64,000 nucleotides of DNA from Verrucomicrobiota bacterium (GTDB taxonomy: Bacteria > Verrucomicrobiota > Verrucomicrobiia > Opitutales > Opitutaceae): NCBI GenBank assembly GCA_016871755.1, contig VHCJ01000001.1:62001-126000 (forward strand), written 5' to 3'. The position numbers and the translations under genes were made by a program. Of the stretch, positions 1-10,921 are shown in pieces. Within the stretch, counting starts at the first letter, position 1; every line of letters starts with the position of its first letter. Below the pieces are notes generated by a model. The model worked only from the letters and a program-made list of their open reading frames with translations. It had not been told where the DNA came from and did not search any database.

Positions 1-2
1 GC

Positions 3-458
3 GCGGAGACCTGGGTGACGTCGGGGTCGCCCGACAAACTCGCGCGGGCCGCGGCGCTGGGGGCGCGCCAAGGCTTCGATTACCGCGATCCCGCGTGGCC
101 CCGGGCCGCAGTCCGCGCGGCGGGCGGCCCCTTCTCCGTGGTCGTCGACAGTGCCGGCGGTCCGGGCTTTGAGTCGCTGATCGACGTCGCCGCCCCCGGC
201 GCCCGCATCGTCTTCTTTGGCGCCACCCACGGCAATCCACCGAGCCTGCCTTCCCGCAAGGTCTTCTGGCGTCAGCTCTCCCTCCTCGGCTCCACCATGG
301 GCAGCCCGCGCGACTGGTCCGCCATGCTCGACTGCGTCACCACCCGCCGCATCACACCAATCGTCAGCGAAGTCTTCCCGCTGGCCGAGGCCGGCGCCGC
401 CTTCGACCATCTCGCCGCCGCCGGGCAGTTCGGGAAGATCGTGCTGCGGATGGACTGA
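3..458 (+). CDS. Zinc-type alcohol dehydrogenase/quinone oxidoreductase (MDR family), 3' part
   Basis: The gene is cut by the left edge; the reading frame is open from base 3 and about 151 C-terminal residues remain. What is visible is the second half of the nucleotide-binding domain of a medium-chain dehydrogenase/reductase: a conserved VVVDSAGG segment, then a strand followed by FFGATHG, and the family-typical end AAGQFGKIVLRMD. These enzymes use NAD(P)H to reduce or oxidise alcohols, quinones or enones. The catalytic domain that would show zinc ligands is outside the window, so substrate and zinc dependence cannot be read. The next gene starts 78 bases downstream on the same strand. Confidence 0.85.
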   Translation, partial: AETWVTSGSPDKLARAAALGARQGFDYRDPAWPRAAVRAAGGPFSVVVDSAGGPGFESLIDVAAPGARIVFFGATHGNPPSLPSRKVFWRQLSLLGSTMGSPRDWSAMLDCVTTRRITPIVSEVFPLAEAGAAFDHLAAAGQFGKIVLRMD

Positions 459-536
459 TCCGCGCGGATCGCCGTCTCGACGCCTTCACCCTTCGGCCCG
501 CCGCCGTCCCACCGCCCTACGACTCACGTCCGCACC

Positions 537-2252
537 GTGACCCCTCCTGTCCTCGAGGCTTCGCTCTACCGGCTCGCCGCCCTCGCCACCGAGGTCGACG
601 ATCCGGCGCTCGCGCTTCGCCGCATCCTCGAGGTCCTGATGACGCATTTCCGGGCCGACTCCGGATCAATCGCACTGCTCAACCCCGACACCGGGCGACT
701 GGAGATCGAGGTCCAGCAGGGACTGCCCGACGACTACCGCGAGGCGACGCTGCGCCTCGGCCAAGGCATCACGGGCTGGGTCGCCTTCCACGGCAAGCCG
801 CAGTTCGTCCCGGATGTCCACCGCGACGCGCGCTACGTACGGCTCCGGCCGAGCGTGCAGTGCGAGATCGCGGCCCCCATGGAGGAGCACGGGCAGGTGC
901 TGGGCGTCGTCAATCTCGACAGCGACCGGCCCGATGGCTTCTCGCGCTGGGATCTCGACACGCTGATCTGCCTCACCGCGCAGGCCACCGCCGTGCTGCA
1001 GCGCCTCTGGCAGTTGCAGCAACTCCGGGGCAAGGCGCGCCAGCTCGAGTCCCTCATCGGCATCGGCCAGGCGCTCGTCGCAAAGGTCGAGGAACGCGAC
1101 CTATTTGAGACCGTCACCCGCGACGCGCGGCTGATCATGCAGGCGCGCGCCTGCGGACTGTACCTCCACGACGCCTCCCGCGGCACGCTGCGCCTGATCA
1201 CGTTCGCCAATCCCGACTCGACCGGCGCGACGCATCCGGGGCCCACCGACGACCTACCCCTGGAGACCAGTGCCATCGGGTCGGTCATCCAGACGCGCCG
1301 CGCCCTTGAGTTCGCGAACATCCAGTCCCCGGAATACGGCGAGGTCGTCGACCTGCCCGTCGACCCTCGGCTGCGCTCGCTGCTCGCAACACCTCTGGTT
1401 TTTGAGGGCGAAGTGCTCGGCGTGCTCGCAGTATTCAAGGAACACGTCCATCGCTTCAACAACGACGAGAAGCGACTGGGCGCCGCGCTCGCCTCGCTGG
1501 CGGCGGTGGCGCTGCAGAACGCGCGGCTCTACGCCCGCGTGTTCCGCAGCGAGGAGTCGCTGCGCAAGAACGAGCAACTCACGACCCTCGGACTCCTCGC
1601 CGCCGAGATCGCCCACGAGATCCGCAATCCACTCACGGTCATCAAGCTGCTCTTCGGCTACCTCAACCTCGAATTCCCCGCCGACGACCCGCGCCGCACC
1701 GACGTGCGGGTGATCGGCGAGAAACTCGACCAACTCGAGGCGATCGTTTCCCGCGTGCTGCAGTTCGGGAAGGCGCCGGCGAGCCTGCACGCCCCCTGGG
1801 TCCTCGCCGACCTCGTCGAGGACACCGCCCTCCTCATCCGGCTCAAACTGGCGCAGGGAAAGATCGCGCTCCGCGTCGCACCCATTCCACGCGACCTCGT
1901 GGTTGAGGTCCACAAGGGGCAGATCCAGCAGGTGCTGCTCAACCTGCTTTTCAACTCCACGCAGGCGATGCCGAACGGGGGCAGCATCACGCTCCGCACC
2001 GCCACCGAGGAGCGGCCGGGCGCGGGACGGGTGGTGCACATCGATGTCGCCGACACCGGCTCCGGGATTCCGGAACGGCTCCGGGCCCACATCTTCGACA
2101 ACTTCCTCTCCGGTCGGCCCGATGGCACCGGGCTCGGCCTTGGGATCGCGAAGCGAATCCTGCTCTCCCACTCGGGCGACATCCAGTTGCTCGACACCAG
2201 CGCAGCCGGCACCACCCTGCGCCTGACCCTGCCGCTGACCGCAGCCCCGTAG
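537..2252 (+). CDS. GAF-domain sensor histidine kinase
   Basis: A 571-residue cytoplasmic histidine kinase with no transmembrane segment. Two GAF sensor domains lie at about residues 20-165 and 185-335. Then come a HisKA dimerisation domain with the H-box AHEIRNPL (phospho-accepting His360) and a HATPase_c domain with N-box asparagines around 469-473, the G1 box DTGSGIP (Asp506) and the G2 box GTGLGLGIAKRIL. It resembles the NtrB/AtoS subgroup. No receiver domain is fused and no response regulator is adjacent, so it is an orphan kinase here. The start is GTG at 537; no Shine-Dalgarno is visible. The GAF ligand cannot be told from sequence. Confidence 0.93.
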   Translation: MTPPVLEASLYRLAALATEVDDPALALRRILEVLMTHFRADSGSIALLNPDTGRLEIEVQQGLPDDYREATLRLGQGITGWVAFHGKPQFVPDVHRDARYVRLRPSVQCEIAAPMEEHGQVLGVVNLDSDRPDGFSRWDLDTLICLTAQATAVLQRLWQLQQLRGKARQLESLIGIGQALVAKVEERDLFETVTRDARLIMQARACGLYLHDASRGTLRLITFANPDSTGATHPGPTDDLPLETSAIGSVIQTRRALEFANIQSPEYGEVVDLPVDPRLRSLLATPLVFEGEVLGVLAVFKEHVHRFNNDEKRLGAALASLAAVALQNARLYARVFRSEESLRKNEQLTTLGLLAAEIAHEIRNPLTVIKLLFGYLNLEFPADDPRRTDVRVIGEKLDQLEAIVSRVLQFGKAPASLHAPWVLADLVEDTALLIRLKLAQGKIALRVAPIPRDLVVEVHKGQIQQVLLNLLFNSTQAMPNGGSITLRTATEERPGAGRVVHIDVADTGSGIPERLRAHIFDNFLSGRPDGTGLGLGIAKRILLSHSGDIQLLDTSAAGTTLRLTLPLTAAP

Positions 2253-2289
2253 GCCGCCCGGCGTCTACTCCGTCCATCGCTCCCTGGCC

Positions 2290-2487
2290 ATGTCCTCTCC
2301 GCCGTCCGTCCCGAACCGCAAACGCTCCACCCTGAAGATCGTGGCCCTCGCCCTCGTCGCGAGCGCCGTGCTCATCCTCGTCCTGCCCCTGCCGATCCCG
2401 TGGCCGCTGCGGGCCGTGGTCGCCGGGACCGACCTGTTCGCCGCCGCGGTCGTCGCCGTCCTGCTCCGACAATCAGCCCCGCGCTAG
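2290..2487 (+). CDS. Small two-helix membrane protein, unknown function
   Basis: A 65-residue reading frame 37 bases after the kinase and on the same strand. A basic N-terminus (PNRKRSTLK) precedes two hydrophobic stretches, about residues 14-33 and 39-58, separated by a short Pro/Arg turn (PIPWPLR). That fits a small inner-membrane hairpin with both ends in the cytoplasm. I do not recognise the family. Spacing and direction suggest co-transcription with the kinase, but no functional link can be shown. The composition is credible for a real membrane protein rather than random high-GC frame; confidence is moderate because of its size. Confidence 0.55.
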   Translation: MSSPPSVPNRKRSTLKIVALALVASAVLILVLPLPIPWPLRAVVAGTDLFAAAVVAVLLRQSAPR

Positions 2488-2646
2488 CCGGCTCCGGCCC
2501 GGGAGGCTCCCGCCCGTCGTCGCTGGGTTCCTCCGGGCCCCGCTCGCCAGTGGGGTGCACGCTTTGCCGAGGCCACGACGCCGCCGCCCCGGCCCCTCCC
2601 GCCGCTTGACCGCCCGCGCCTTGTCCGGGAGCATCCCGACCCGACC

Positions 2647-5600
2647 ATGCTCATCCTCCGCGGCTCCCCGGCGCTTTCCTCCTCGCGCAGCCACAAGCTT
2701 CTCCAGGAGCTGAAGGCGGACGGCATCCCCCTCCTCGGCCTCGCTGGGCACTTTGTCCATCTCGTCGATGCGTCCCCCGCGCCGTCATCGCCGGAACACG
2801 CGGTGCTGGAGCGCCTGCTGACCTACGGTCCGCAGGTCGCCCTCACTCCCTTGGTCGGCGAAGTCCACCCCCGCGTCGTCGCGCCCCGCCCCGGCACGCT
2901 GTCGCCCTGGTCCTCCAAGGCCACCGACATCGCCCGGATCTGCGGCCTCGCCTCGGTTCGCCGCATCGAGCGGGTCATCGCCTACGACCTCGCCGTCGCG
3001 CCCGGAACGCCGGTGACCGTGATCGACCGGGCGATGGGCAAGTTGCACGACCGCATGACGCAGGCCGTGTTTGGCGCCGTGGCCGAGTGCGAGGTGCTCT
3101 TCCGCCACGAGAGCCCGCGACCGCTCACGGCGGTGCCGGTGCTGGCGCAGGGACGCGACGCCCTGGTCGCCGCCAACGCAACCCTCGGGCTGGCGCTGGC
3201 GGAGGACGAGATCGACTACCTCGTGAACGCCTTCCGGACGCTCGGCCGGGATCCGCACGACGTGGAGCTGATGATGTTTGCGCAGGCAAATTCCGAGCAC
3301 TGCCGCCACAAGATCTTCAACGCCTCCTGGGAAATCGACGGCGAGGCGCGCGAGCGGTCGCTGTTCCAGATGATCCGGAACACGCACGAGTTGCATCGCG
3401 ATGGCATCCTTTCCGCCTACAAGGACAACGCCGCCGTGCTCGTGGGTTCCCGCGGCGGGCGCTTCTTCGCCGATCCCGTCACGGGAGAATACGCCGCGCA
3501 CGCCGAGGACATCCACGTCCTCTGTAAGGTCGAGACGCACAACCATCCCACCGCGATCTCGCCGTACCCCGGCGCCGCGACCGGCGCCGGCGGGGAGATC
3601 CGCGACGAGGGCGCCACCGGGCGCGGGGCCAAGCCGAAGGCGGGCCTCACCGGCTTCACCGTCTCGCACCTCCGCCTCCCGGGCGCCGTGCAGCCGTGGG
3701 AGAAGGACCACGGCAAGCCCGGCCGCATCGCCTCGGCGCTCGACATCATGATCGAGGGGCCGCTCGGCGGCGCCGCCTTCAACAACGAATTCGGTCGCCC
3801 CGCCCTCACCGGCTACTTCCGCAGCTTCGAGGCCGAAATCCCCGCCGCCCCCGGCACGCCCGCCCCCGAGGGCGCCACCGAGCTCCGCGGCTACCACAAG
3901 CCGATCATGCTCGCCGGCGGCCTCGGCAACATCCGCGCCGACCACGTCCAGAAGGGGGCCATCGAGCCCGGCGCCAAGCTCGTCGTCCTCGGCGGGCCCG
4001 CCATGCTCATCGGCCTCGGCGGCGGCGCCGCCTCGTCCGTCGCAACCGGGTCCGGGCAGGAGGACCTCGACTTCGCCAGCGTCCAGCGCGACAACGCCGA
4101 AATCCAGCGCCGCTGCCAGGAGGTGATCGACCGCTGCTGGGCCCTCGGCGACGCGAACCCGATCGCGTTCATCCACGATGTCGGTGCCGGCGGCATTTCC
4201 AACGCGCTGCCGGAACTGGTCAACGACGGCGGGCGGGGCGGACGCTTCGAGCTGCGCGAGGTCCCGAGCGACGAGCCGGGCATGAGTCCGCTCGAGCTCT
4301 GGTGCAATGAATCCCAGGAACGGTACGTCCTCGCGATTCCCGCCGGACGCATGGACGCCTTCGCCGCGCTCTGCGCGCGCGAGCGCTGCCCCTACGCCGT
4401 CGTGGGCGAGGCCACCGCCGAGCGCCGGCTGGTCCTCAACGATCGTCACTTCCGCAACACCCCGATCGACCTGCCGCTGGAGGTGCTGCTCGGCAAGCCG
4501 CCGCGCATGCACCGCCGCGATTCGACCGTCGCGCGCGCGCTGCCGCGGCTCGACCTCGGCGGGCTTGAGGTGCCCGAGGCCGTCCGCCGCGTTCTGGGTC
4601 ACCCCACGGTCGCGGACAAATCGTTCCTCATCACCATCGGCGATCGGTCCGTGACCGGGCTGGTGGTGCGCGACCAGATGGTCGGCCCGTGGCAGGTGCC
4701 GGTGGCCGATTGCGCGGTCACGGCGGCCAGCTTCGACGTGTTCACCGGCGAGGCGATGGCGGTCGGCGAGCGCACACCCACGGCGATCCACGACGCGGCG
4801 GCCTCGGCCCGCCTCGCGGTCGGTGAGGCGCTGACCAACCTCGCCGCCGCCTTCGTCCCCGACCTCGGCCGCGTCAATCTCTCGGCCAACTGGATGGCCG
4901 CGCCCGCACTCCCGGGCGAAGGTGCGGCGCTGTATGCGGCGGTTCGGGCGGTCGGCCTCGAACTGTGCCCGACCCTCGGCATCACCATCCCGGTCGGGAA
5001 GGATTCGATGAGCATGAGCACGGTCTGGCGCGACGGCGAGCGCACCCGGCGGATGTCGGCACCGGTGTCGCTCATCGTCTCTGCCTTCGCCGCCTGCGCG
5101 GATGTACGCCGTTCGCTCACGCCGCAGCTCCGGACGGGCGCGGGGGAAACCGCGCTGCTCCTGATCGACCTCGGCCGCGGCCGCAACCGCGTCGGTGGCT
5201 CGATCCTCGCCCAGGTCGTGGGGCAGACCGGCCGCACCGCGCCCGATTTGGATCACCCGGGAGACCTGAAGTCCTTCTGGACCGCGATCCAGCAACTCAA
5301 CCAAGAGGATCGGATCCTCGCCTACCACGACCGCTCGGACGGCGGACTGCTCGCCACGCTGGTCGAGATGGCCTTCGCGGGCCGCGTCGGCCTCGACCTC
5401 CTGCTGGGCGCCCCGCTCCTGCTCAGCGGCGCCGACGGGGACGGATCGCCGCGCGCCTCCGCCCTCGCGGCACTCTTCGCCGAGGAACTCGGCGCCGTCC
5501 TGCAGGTCCGGACCGCCGACCTCCCCGCCATCATGTCCGTCCTGCGCCGCGGCGGCCTCGGCGTCTGTTCCCACGTGCTCGGCACGCTGAACGACGACCA

Positions 5601-6597
5601 CCGCCTGCGGATCCGCACGCTCGAGCATGTTCTCCTCGATGAAGACCTCTTCGCGCTGCGCGAGGTCTGGTCCGACGTGACCCGGCGCATCGCCGCTCTG
5701 CGCGACAACCCGGCCTGTGCGGAGGCGGAGCACGCGCACCGGCTCGACCGCGCGGATCCGGGCATCAGCCCGAAGCTCACCTTCACCCCGACGGCACCCG
5801 CAGTGGTGAGCTCGGGCACCCGGCCCGCGCTCGCGATCCTGCGCGAGCAAGGCGTGAACGGCGAGGTGGAGATGGCGGCGGCGTTCGACCGCGCGGGCTT
5901 CCGGGCGCTGGACGTGCACATGACGGACATCCTCGCGGGCCGCTTTTCACTCGAGAGCGTGCGCGGCCTCGTCGCCTGCGGCGGCTTCAGCTACGGCGAT
6001 GTCCTCGGCGCGGGTGAGGGCTGGGCGAAGAGCATCCTCTTCAACCCGCGGGCCCGCGGGGCGTTCGCGAGCTTCTTCGCGCGGCCGGAAACCTTCGCGC
6101 TCGGCGTGTGCAACGGCTGCCAGATGATGAGCAACCTCCGCAGCATCATCCCGGGCGCAGGCCACTGGCCGCGCTTCGTGCAGAACGAATCGGAACGGTT
6201 CGAGGCCCGGTTCTCATCCCTCCGCATCGAGCCGAGTCCCAGCGTGTTCTTCGCCGGCATGGCCGGGTCCGTCATCCCCGTGGCGGTGGCGCACGGCGAG
6301 GGCCGCGCAGAATTCGCGGACGCGGCGGCGCTCGCGGCCTGCGATGCCTCCGGGCTCGTGGCGGCGCGATTCGTGGACCACCACCACCAGCCGACCGAAC
6401 GGTATCCGTTGAACCCCAACGGATCGCCGCGCGGCATCACCGCGCTGACCACGGAGGGCGGGCGCGTCACCATCCTGATGCCGCATCCCGAGCGCGTGCA
6501 CCGGAACGTGTCCCTGAGCTGGCGTCCCACCGCCTGGACCGCGGAGGAGAGCCCGTGGATGGAGCTCTTCCACAACGCCCGCCGCTGGGTGGGCTGA
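2647..6597 (+). CDS. purL: Phosphoribosylformylglycinamidine synthase, single-chain PurL
   Basis: A 1316-residue large-type FGAM synthase. It converts FGAR, glutamine and ATP to FGAM in de novo purine synthesis. The linker and PurS-like region come first, then the two AIR-synthase-type ATP-binding halves ([20 protein letters not shown] near residue 300; NLSANWM and [13 protein letters not shown] near 745-790). A C-terminal class I glutamine amidotransferase domain follows from about 1060. Its catalytic triad is visible: Cys1155 in GVCNGC, and His1280 and Glu1282 in MPHPER. The length matches the gammaproteobacterial/eukaryotic single-chain form rather than the PurS/PurQ/PurL split. purC is elsewhere in the window, so purine genes are not clustered. 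A 1044-residue antisense frame inside it is a composition artefact. Confidence 0.97.
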   Translation: MLILRGSPALSSSRSHKLLQELKADGIPLLGLAGHFVHLVDASPAPSSPEHAVLERLLTYGPQVALTPLVGEVHPRVVAPRPGTLSPWSSKATDIARICGLASVRRIERVIAYDLAVAPGTPVTVIDRAMGKLHDRMTQAVFGAVAECEVLFRHESPRPLTAVPVLAQGRDALVAANATLGLALAEDEIDYLVNAFRTLGRDPHDVELMMFAQANSEHCRHKIFNASWEIDGEARERSLFQMIRNTHELHRDGILSAYKDNAAVLVGSRGGRFFADPVTGEYAAHAEDIHVLCKVETHNHPTAISPYPGAATGAGGEIRDEGATGRGAKPKAGLTGFTVSHLRLPGAVQPWEKDHGKPGRIASALDIMIEGPLGGAAFNNEFGRPALTGYFRSFEAEIPAAPGTPAPEGATELRGYHKPIMLAGGLGNIRADHVQKGAIEPGAKLVVLGGPAMLIGLGGGAASSVATGSGQEDLDFASVQRDNAEIQRRCQEVIDRCWALGDANPIAFIHDVGAGGISNALPELVNDGGRGGRFELREVPSDEPGMSPLELWCNESQERYVLAIPAGRMDAFAALCARERCPYAVVGEATAERRLVLNDRHFRNTPIDLPLEVLLGKPPRMHRRDSTVARALPRLDLGGLEVPEAVRRVLGHPTVADKSFLITIGDRSVTGLVVRDQMVGPWQVPVADCAVTAASFDVFTGEAMAVGERTPTAIHDAAASARLAVGEALTNLAAAFVPDLGRVNLSANWMAAPALPGEGAALYAAVRAVGLELCPTLGITIPVGKDSMSMSTVWRDGERTRRMSAPVSLIVSAFAACADVRRSLTPQLRTGAGETALLLIDLGRGRNRVGGSILAQVVGQTGRTAPDLDHPGDLKSFWTAIQQLNQEDRILAYHDRSDGGLLATLVEMAFAGRVGLDLLLGAPLLLSGADGDGSPRASALAALFAEELGAVLQVRTADLPAIMSVLRRGGLGVCSHVLGTLNDDHRLRIRTLEHVLLDEDLFALREVWSDVTRRIAALRDNPACAEAEHAHRLDRADPGISPKLTFTPTAPAVVSSGTRPALAILREQGVNGEVEMAAAFDRAGFRALDVHMTDILAGRFSLESVRGLVACGGFSYGDVLGAGEGWAKSILFNPRARGAFASFFARPETFALGVCNGCQMMSNLRSIIPGAGHWPRFVQNESERFEARFSSLRIEPSPSVFFAGMAGSVIPVAVAHGEGRAEFADAAALAACDASGLVAARFVDHHHQPTERYPLNPNGSPRGITALTTEGGRVTILMPHPERVHRNVSLSWRPTAWTAEESPWMELFHNARRWVG

Positions 6598-6688
6598 GGG
6601 CGGTCGCATCGGGCTCGCCCTGCGGCCCGCCTGCTGTCAGGGTTTGACTGCGGTCCGGTCAGGGCGATCCGCCGGGCCGACGCCCGCC

Positions 6689-7031
6689 ATGCCCGCCGCC
6701 GCTCCTCCGCCCCCGGCCCCCGCGCCCGCCGCTCGGCGGAGCAACCGCCCCGGTCTTCGTCGCCCGCGGCGTCACCCGCGTGTTCCGCTCCGGCGAGGCC
6801 GAGGTTCACGCCCTGCGGGGGATCGATCTCGAACTCTACCCCGGCGAATTCGTCGTCCTGCTCGGCCCCTCCGGCAGCGGCAAGTCGACCCTGCTGAACA
6901 TCCTCGGCGGGCTGGATGTGCCGACGGCTGGCACCGTGCGCTTCCGCGACCATGACCTGACGGCGTGGGACGATGCGGCGCTGACCCACTACCGCCGCGA
7001 GCATGTGGGGTTCGTCTTCCAGTTCTACAAC
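6689..7031 (+). pseudogene. Truncated, frameshifted ABC transporter ATP-binding protein (LolD/MacB type)
   Basis: From about 6753 the sequence encodes the start of an export-type ABC ATPase: [20 protein letters not shown], the Walker A motif GPSGSGKST (6864-6890), then [15 protein letters not shown], the Q-loop region. Homology stops at about base 7031, before the signature motif, Walker B and the rest of the domain. The 5' end is also broken. The only plausible ATG (6689) opens a Pro/Ala-rich leader in a different frame, and the ATPase frame itself has no ATG, GTG or TTG between an upstream TGA (6645) and the internal GTG at 6780. No permease gene follows. This is a remnant or an assembly or sequencing artefact. 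Confidence 0.75.
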
Positions 7032-7033
7032 CC

Positions 7034-7435
7034 CCGCTGGAGGAGACCGGTGGCCCGACCTTCAAGGACATCTCGGGCGGGCGCCTGCCCGGCCTTTCGC
7101 GCTGGGCGGCCTCGGCCGGAGCGGAGTTCACGCGGCCGTCGCGGGTTCCCGGCGTCGTCGGCGAGTGGGTCCTCGGCGTCGACGCCTCCTACCGGAGTTC
7201 ATTCTCGTCCAGCCCAACCCCTTCCCGTTACCTCAACATTGCCGGTTACACCGTGGCAAACGCCCGCATCGGCATCCGCACCAGCCGCCGCCTTGAGCTC
7301 TACCTGTGGGCACGGAACGTGCTCGACCGTGACTACTTTGAGCAACTCCTTCCTGCCGGCGGGAACGCGGGGCAGTACGCAGCCGTCCTTGGCGATCCCC
7401 GGACGGTCGGCGTCACACTGCGGTTCGAGTACTGA
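7034..7435 (+). pseudogene. C-terminal fragment of a TonB-dependent receptor
   Basis: Beginning directly at the ABC break, another frame encodes about 133 residues of the last beta-strands of a TonB-dependent outer-membrane receptor. It includes [20 protein letters not shown], a ...[20 protein letters not shown] segment, [20 protein letters not shown] and the terminal [13 protein letters not shown] with the aromatic C-terminus used for barrel assembly. The style is that of siderophore-type receptors. Plug domain, signal peptide and most of the barrel are missing. A full receptor of a different subtype begins at 7614, so this piece is not part of that gene. Confidence 0.8.
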
Positions 7436-7613
7436 GGCATCGCCAGGCAGACCCGACGCGCGGAGGGGACCCGACCACGGTCCGCTCCCCCCATGGCTTT
7501 CCCCGCCTCCCCGCATTCTTGCCTTCTCTCGAACCGCTAAACTGCGTAACGTCTACCCCGATCCGGCTCACCGGATCGACTTCGCCTCCACTCACGAAGT
7601 GACCTCTACCACC

Positions 7614-10574
7614 ATGCACCAAACCCTCCCTTCCTCCCTTCGGCGTTGGCTCGCTGCCGCCGTGGCGGCCGCCGCGGCCGCCGCCGCCCAAGGCCAGAAT
7701 GCCGCCAGTACCGCGGCCGGCAACGCCGCCACCGCTGCGACGCCAGCCAAGGCCGCGTCCTCCGCGCCGCTCCAATTGCAGGAGGTCGAGGTCCTCGGCA
7801 GCCGCATCCGCCAGACCGAGTCCGTCGGGCCGTCGCCGGTCAGTGCCTACGACCGTGACTACATCCGGTCGACCGGCGCGATGACGCTGGCGGACTTCCT
7901 CAACTACCTCCCGCAAAATTACTCCGGCATCTCCTCCGGCCGCGGCAGCGCCCCGAACGAGTACAACCCGGAGTTCGGCCAGCGCACCGAGACGACCAGC
8001 CCGGCGTTCAACCTGATCACCGGCAGTTCAGCCGCACCGCCCGCGCAGAGCGGCGTCTCCGGCGTCTCGCTCCGCGGTCTCGGCTCCGGCTCGACGCTCG
8101 TCCTCGTCGACGGTCGCCGCGTCGCCCAGTCCGGCGCAGGCAACCGTTCGACGGACTCCCGCCAGGGCTTCGTGGACCTCAACACCATCCCGCTCGGCAT
8201 GATCGAGCGGGTCGAGGTCATCACCGACGGTGCCTCCGCCCTCTATGGCGCGGACGCCGTGGCCGGGGTGATCAACATCGTCCTCAAGAAGAACTACGTC
8301 GGCAATGAACTGACCACGACCTACAAAGGCACGTGGCACGGCGGCGCCCGCGAGCGCGGCGCCACGGTGACCTCCGGCTTCGTCGAGGGCCGCCTCCGCG
8401 GCACCGTCACGGTCGACTACTACGACCGTTCCGACCTGAAGGCCAGCCAGCGCCGGTTCTCCAAGAACCAGAACCACCGCGGCTTCATCAAGGGTTTCAA
8501 CAACAACACCAACACTCCGGTCAGCGGCGTCGATCTGCGCCTCAACTGGGGCTACCCGGCTCTGGTGCAGGCCCGCACCGGTACGCTGACGGGCATGTCC
8601 GTAAGCGGACTGAACACGCCGCTGGCCCTCGTTCCGGAGGGCTCGGGTCAGACGCCGTCGCTCACGAGCTTCATCCCGGTCGGCCCGACCAGCTACAATG
8701 CCACCACCGGTGCACCGGTGTTCACCGCTTCCGGTGTCCGTCGCGGCAACACCGCCAACTTCCTTGACCTCGTCTCCCCCTCGGAGCGCAAGGGAGCAAA
8801 CGCCACGCTGTCCTACGAATTTGCCTCTGGCGTCGAGGCCTACGTCCGCGTCGGCAAGACCGACACCCAGGGTCTTTACTCGACGCAACCCCCGGTCTCA
8901 TCGGCTGCCGCGAGCACGGGCTTCGGCAACGTCGCCACCATCGTCCCCGCCGCCTTCAATCCGTTCGGGCAGGATGTGCTGGTCGGCATGATCCACTACG
9001 AGTTCGGCTCCGTGACCCAGAAGACGCACACGATCGCGGAAAACGCCCTCGTCGGCGTTCGCGGTAACCTCGGCGCCTCGTGGCGCTGGGACCTCGGGCT
9101 GGGCTGGCAGAATCAGGACTTTTCGCAGCGCACCCGCGACTTCAACACGCTCGCCATCACCGCTGCGCTCGCCAACCCGGACCCGGCGCTGCGCCTCAAT
9201 CCCTTCATCGACGCCCGCGCCTCCAGCATCAGCCAAGCTGCCATCTATGAGCGGATGGCCAACTACAACACGCTCGACACGACCTCTGAACTCACATCGC
9301 TCGACCTGACCTTCGACGGCGACGTCATCGACTGGTGGGGCGGCACGATCAAGATGGCCACGGGCGTCTCCAGCGATCGCGCCAAGAATTCCAGCCTCGG
9401 CGTCACGTTCAGCCAAGCCGTCACGCCGGTCGCGACCACCACCCAGGCTCTGGGCGCACGCACCAGCCTTGCGGGCTTCGCGGAGCTCTCCGTTCCCATC
9501 TTCGGCCGCAAGAATGCGCGGCCCCTGCTCCAGCGCCTCGAACTCCAGCTCGCGGGGCGCCATGAGGACCGCGATTCCGCCGGCAGCGCCAGCATTCCGA
9601 AGATCGGTCTTTCGTGGGTGCCGGTTCTCCCGGTTCTCATCCGCGGCAGCTACTCCGAGGGCTTCCGCGCGCCGGGTCTGACCGAGTACCAGGTCACCGG
9701 CACGCCGTTCACCTCCACGCTCACCGACCCGCGCCGCACGCCGGCGTCGACCACCGGCGTCAGCGTGACGCGCGGCGCCAATCCCGGCATCCAGCCCGAA
9801 ACCTCCACCAACGAGTTCTACGGCCTCGTCTTCGAGCCGCAGTTCGCCAAGGGCCTGAACGTCTCGGTCAACTACTACCGCACGATCCAGAACAACGTCA
9901 TCCAGGTCGTCAGCGCGCAGAACATCGTGAACAACGAGGCCGCCTTCCCCGGCCGCGTCGTCCGCGCGACCCCGGATCCGGTGGTGGACGTGCCGCTCGG
10001 GCAACCGGGCCGGCTTGTTTCCGTGGACACCACGCTCGTGAACTTCGGCGAGGTGCGCAACGAGAGCATCGACTACACGGTCGAGTACGGCATCCCGTCC
10101 CAGCGCCTCGGCCGCTTCACCGTCAATGCGACGGCCTCCAACACGCTCGCCGCCATCCGCAACGTCCGCCCGGGTCTGCCGGAACTGGACGACGCGGGCG
10201 ACACGTTCTCGCCGCCGAAGTGGAAGCTCAATGCCGCGGTGTTCTGGCAGAAGGGCCCGTACTCGGCGTCGGTGTTCGCGACGTTCCTCGACAAGTTCAA
10301 CTCGAACCGCTCGGGCAACAACCTGACCTTCACCTCGGCGGCTGGATTCGTGTACTATGGAATCCCGTCGCAGACCAAGGTCGACGTGCGCGGCGCCTAC
10401 GAATTCCGCAACGGGTTGGTCCGCGGCTTCGGCAAGGGCCTGCGGATCAGCGGCGGCATCGGCAACGTCTTCGACGAGGAGCCGCCGTTCTCGGACACCG
10501 TCTTCGGCTTCAACGGCGCGCTGCACAGCGCCTTGGGCCGGACCTACGAGGTCTCGATGTCGCTGCCCTTCTAA
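7614..10574 (+). CDS. TonB-dependent outer-membrane receptor
   Basis: A 986-residue receptor that would import a ligand across the outer membrane using TonB/ExbBD energy. The ATG at 7614 is followed by a Sec signal peptide with an unusually long alanine run (residues about 14-28) and an Ala-rich spacer. A plug domain follows ([14 protein letters not shown], later [16 protein letters not shown] and [19 protein letters not shown]), then a long beta-barrel ending in YEVSMSLPF with the terminal Phe needed for BAM assembly. The frame is open far upstream (to 6780) only because it runs through the ABC/receptor junction; the signal peptide fixes the real start. The gene ends 76 bases before a strong terminator. 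The ligand is not predictable; the asparagine-rich barrel style is common in Opitutaceae. Confidence 0.93.
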   Translation: MHQTLPSSLRRWLAAAVAAAAAAAAQGQNAASTAAGNAATAATPAKAASSAPLQLQEVEVLGSRIRQTESVGPSPVSAYDRDYIRSTGAMTLADFLNYLPQNYSGISSGRGSAPNEYNPEFGQRTETTSPAFNLITGSSAAPPAQSGVSGVSLRGLGSGSTLVLVDGRRVAQSGAGNRSTDSRQGFVDLNTIPLGMIERVEVITDGASALYGADAVAGVINIVLKKNYVGNELTTTYKGTWHGGARERGATVTSGFVEGRLRGTVTVDYYDRSDLKASQRRFSKNQNHRGFIKGFNNNTNTPVSGVDLRLNWGYPALVQARTGTLTGMSVSGLNTPLALVPEGSGQTPSLTSFIPVGPTSYNATTGAPVFTASGVRRGNTANFLDLVSPSERKGANATLSYEFASGVEAYVRVGKTDTQGLYSTQPPVSSAAASTGFGNVATIVPAAFNPFGQDVLVGMIHYEFGSVTQKTHTIAENALVGVRGNLGASWRWDLGLGWQNQDFSQRTRDFNTLAITAALANPDPALRLNPFIDARASSISQAAIYERMANYNTLDTTSELTSLDLTFDGDVIDWWGGTIKMATGVSSDRAKNSSLGVTFSQAVTPVATTTQALGARTSLAGFAELSVPIFGRKNARPLLQRLELQLAGRHEDRDSAGSASIPKIGLSWVPVLPVLIRGSYSEGFRAPGLTEYQVTGTPFTSTLTDPRRTPASTTGVSVTRGANPGIQPETSTNEFYGLVFEPQFAKGLNVSVNYYRTIQNNVIQVVSAQNIVNNEAAFPGRVVRATPDPVVDVPLGQPGRLVSVDTTLVNFGEVRNESIDYTVEYGIPSQRLGRFTVNATASNTLAAIRNVRPGLPELDDAGDTFSPPKWKLNAAVFWQKGPYSASVFATFLDKFNSNRSGNNLTFTSAAGFVYYGIPSQTKVDVRGAYEFRNGLVRGFGKGLRISGGIGNVFDEEPPFSDTVFGFNGALHSALGRTYEVSMSLPF

Positions 10575-10650
10575 ACGGGTCACCCCGCTAACCAGCGGAG
10601 ACGCCCGCCGCAGTCGGCGGCGATCGTGTCCCGGTCTGAGCCTCACCCCG

Positions 10651-10680
10651 AGAAGCCCCCTCCTCACCGAGGGGGCTTCT
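10651..10680 (+). terminator. Rho-independent-type terminator of the receptor gene
   Basis: A perfect 12-bp stem (AGAAGCCCCCTC / GAGGGGGCTTCT) encloses the 6-base loop CTCACC, 76 bases after the receptor stop codon. The trailing T-tract is poor (TTGCT), so efficiency is uncertain, but stem strength and placement fit termination of rightward transcription. Confidence 0.75.
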
Positions 10681-10772
10681 TGCTCCCCAGACCTCGCGCT
10701 CGCGGCGCGGTATCGTCCGCTGATGCGCACCACCGAGGGGCTCTTGGCTGTCTGGGCCGTTCGGCTCCGCGG

Positions 10773-10792
10773 CCCCCCCCCCCCCCCCCCCC
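10773..10792. repeat. Homopolymer tract of 20 consecutive C
   Basis: Twenty uninterrupted C residues lie in the 347-base spacer between the receptor gene (ends 10574) and the convergent TonB-like gene (ends 10922). Apart from this tract and the terminator at 10651-10680 I see no gene in the spacer. Such tracts slip during replication and are error-prone in sequencing, so the exact length is uncertain. Confidence 0.9.
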
Positions 10793-10921
10793 GGGAACGT
10801 CAGGGGCGTACCGGCATCGACGCATGCCGAATCGCTGCGCCGGTCGCACACCCCTTCGGCAATTGCCGCGTCCCGCAGGTCACCCGGCCCTTCGAACGTG
10901 CGGATCCGGTGCTCGACGCCC

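Noticed and set aside
2785-5919. 1044-residue minus-strand frame inside purL
   Set aside because: Antisense to a full, motif-verified PurL. Its composition is the usual Arg/Asp/Gly/Val-rich mirror of high-GC coding sequence.
6780-10574. A single 1264-residue protein joining an ABC domain to a TonB receptor
   Set aside because: The frame only happens to stay open across the ABC break and the wrong-frame receptor tail. A clear signal peptide starts a normal receptor at 7614.
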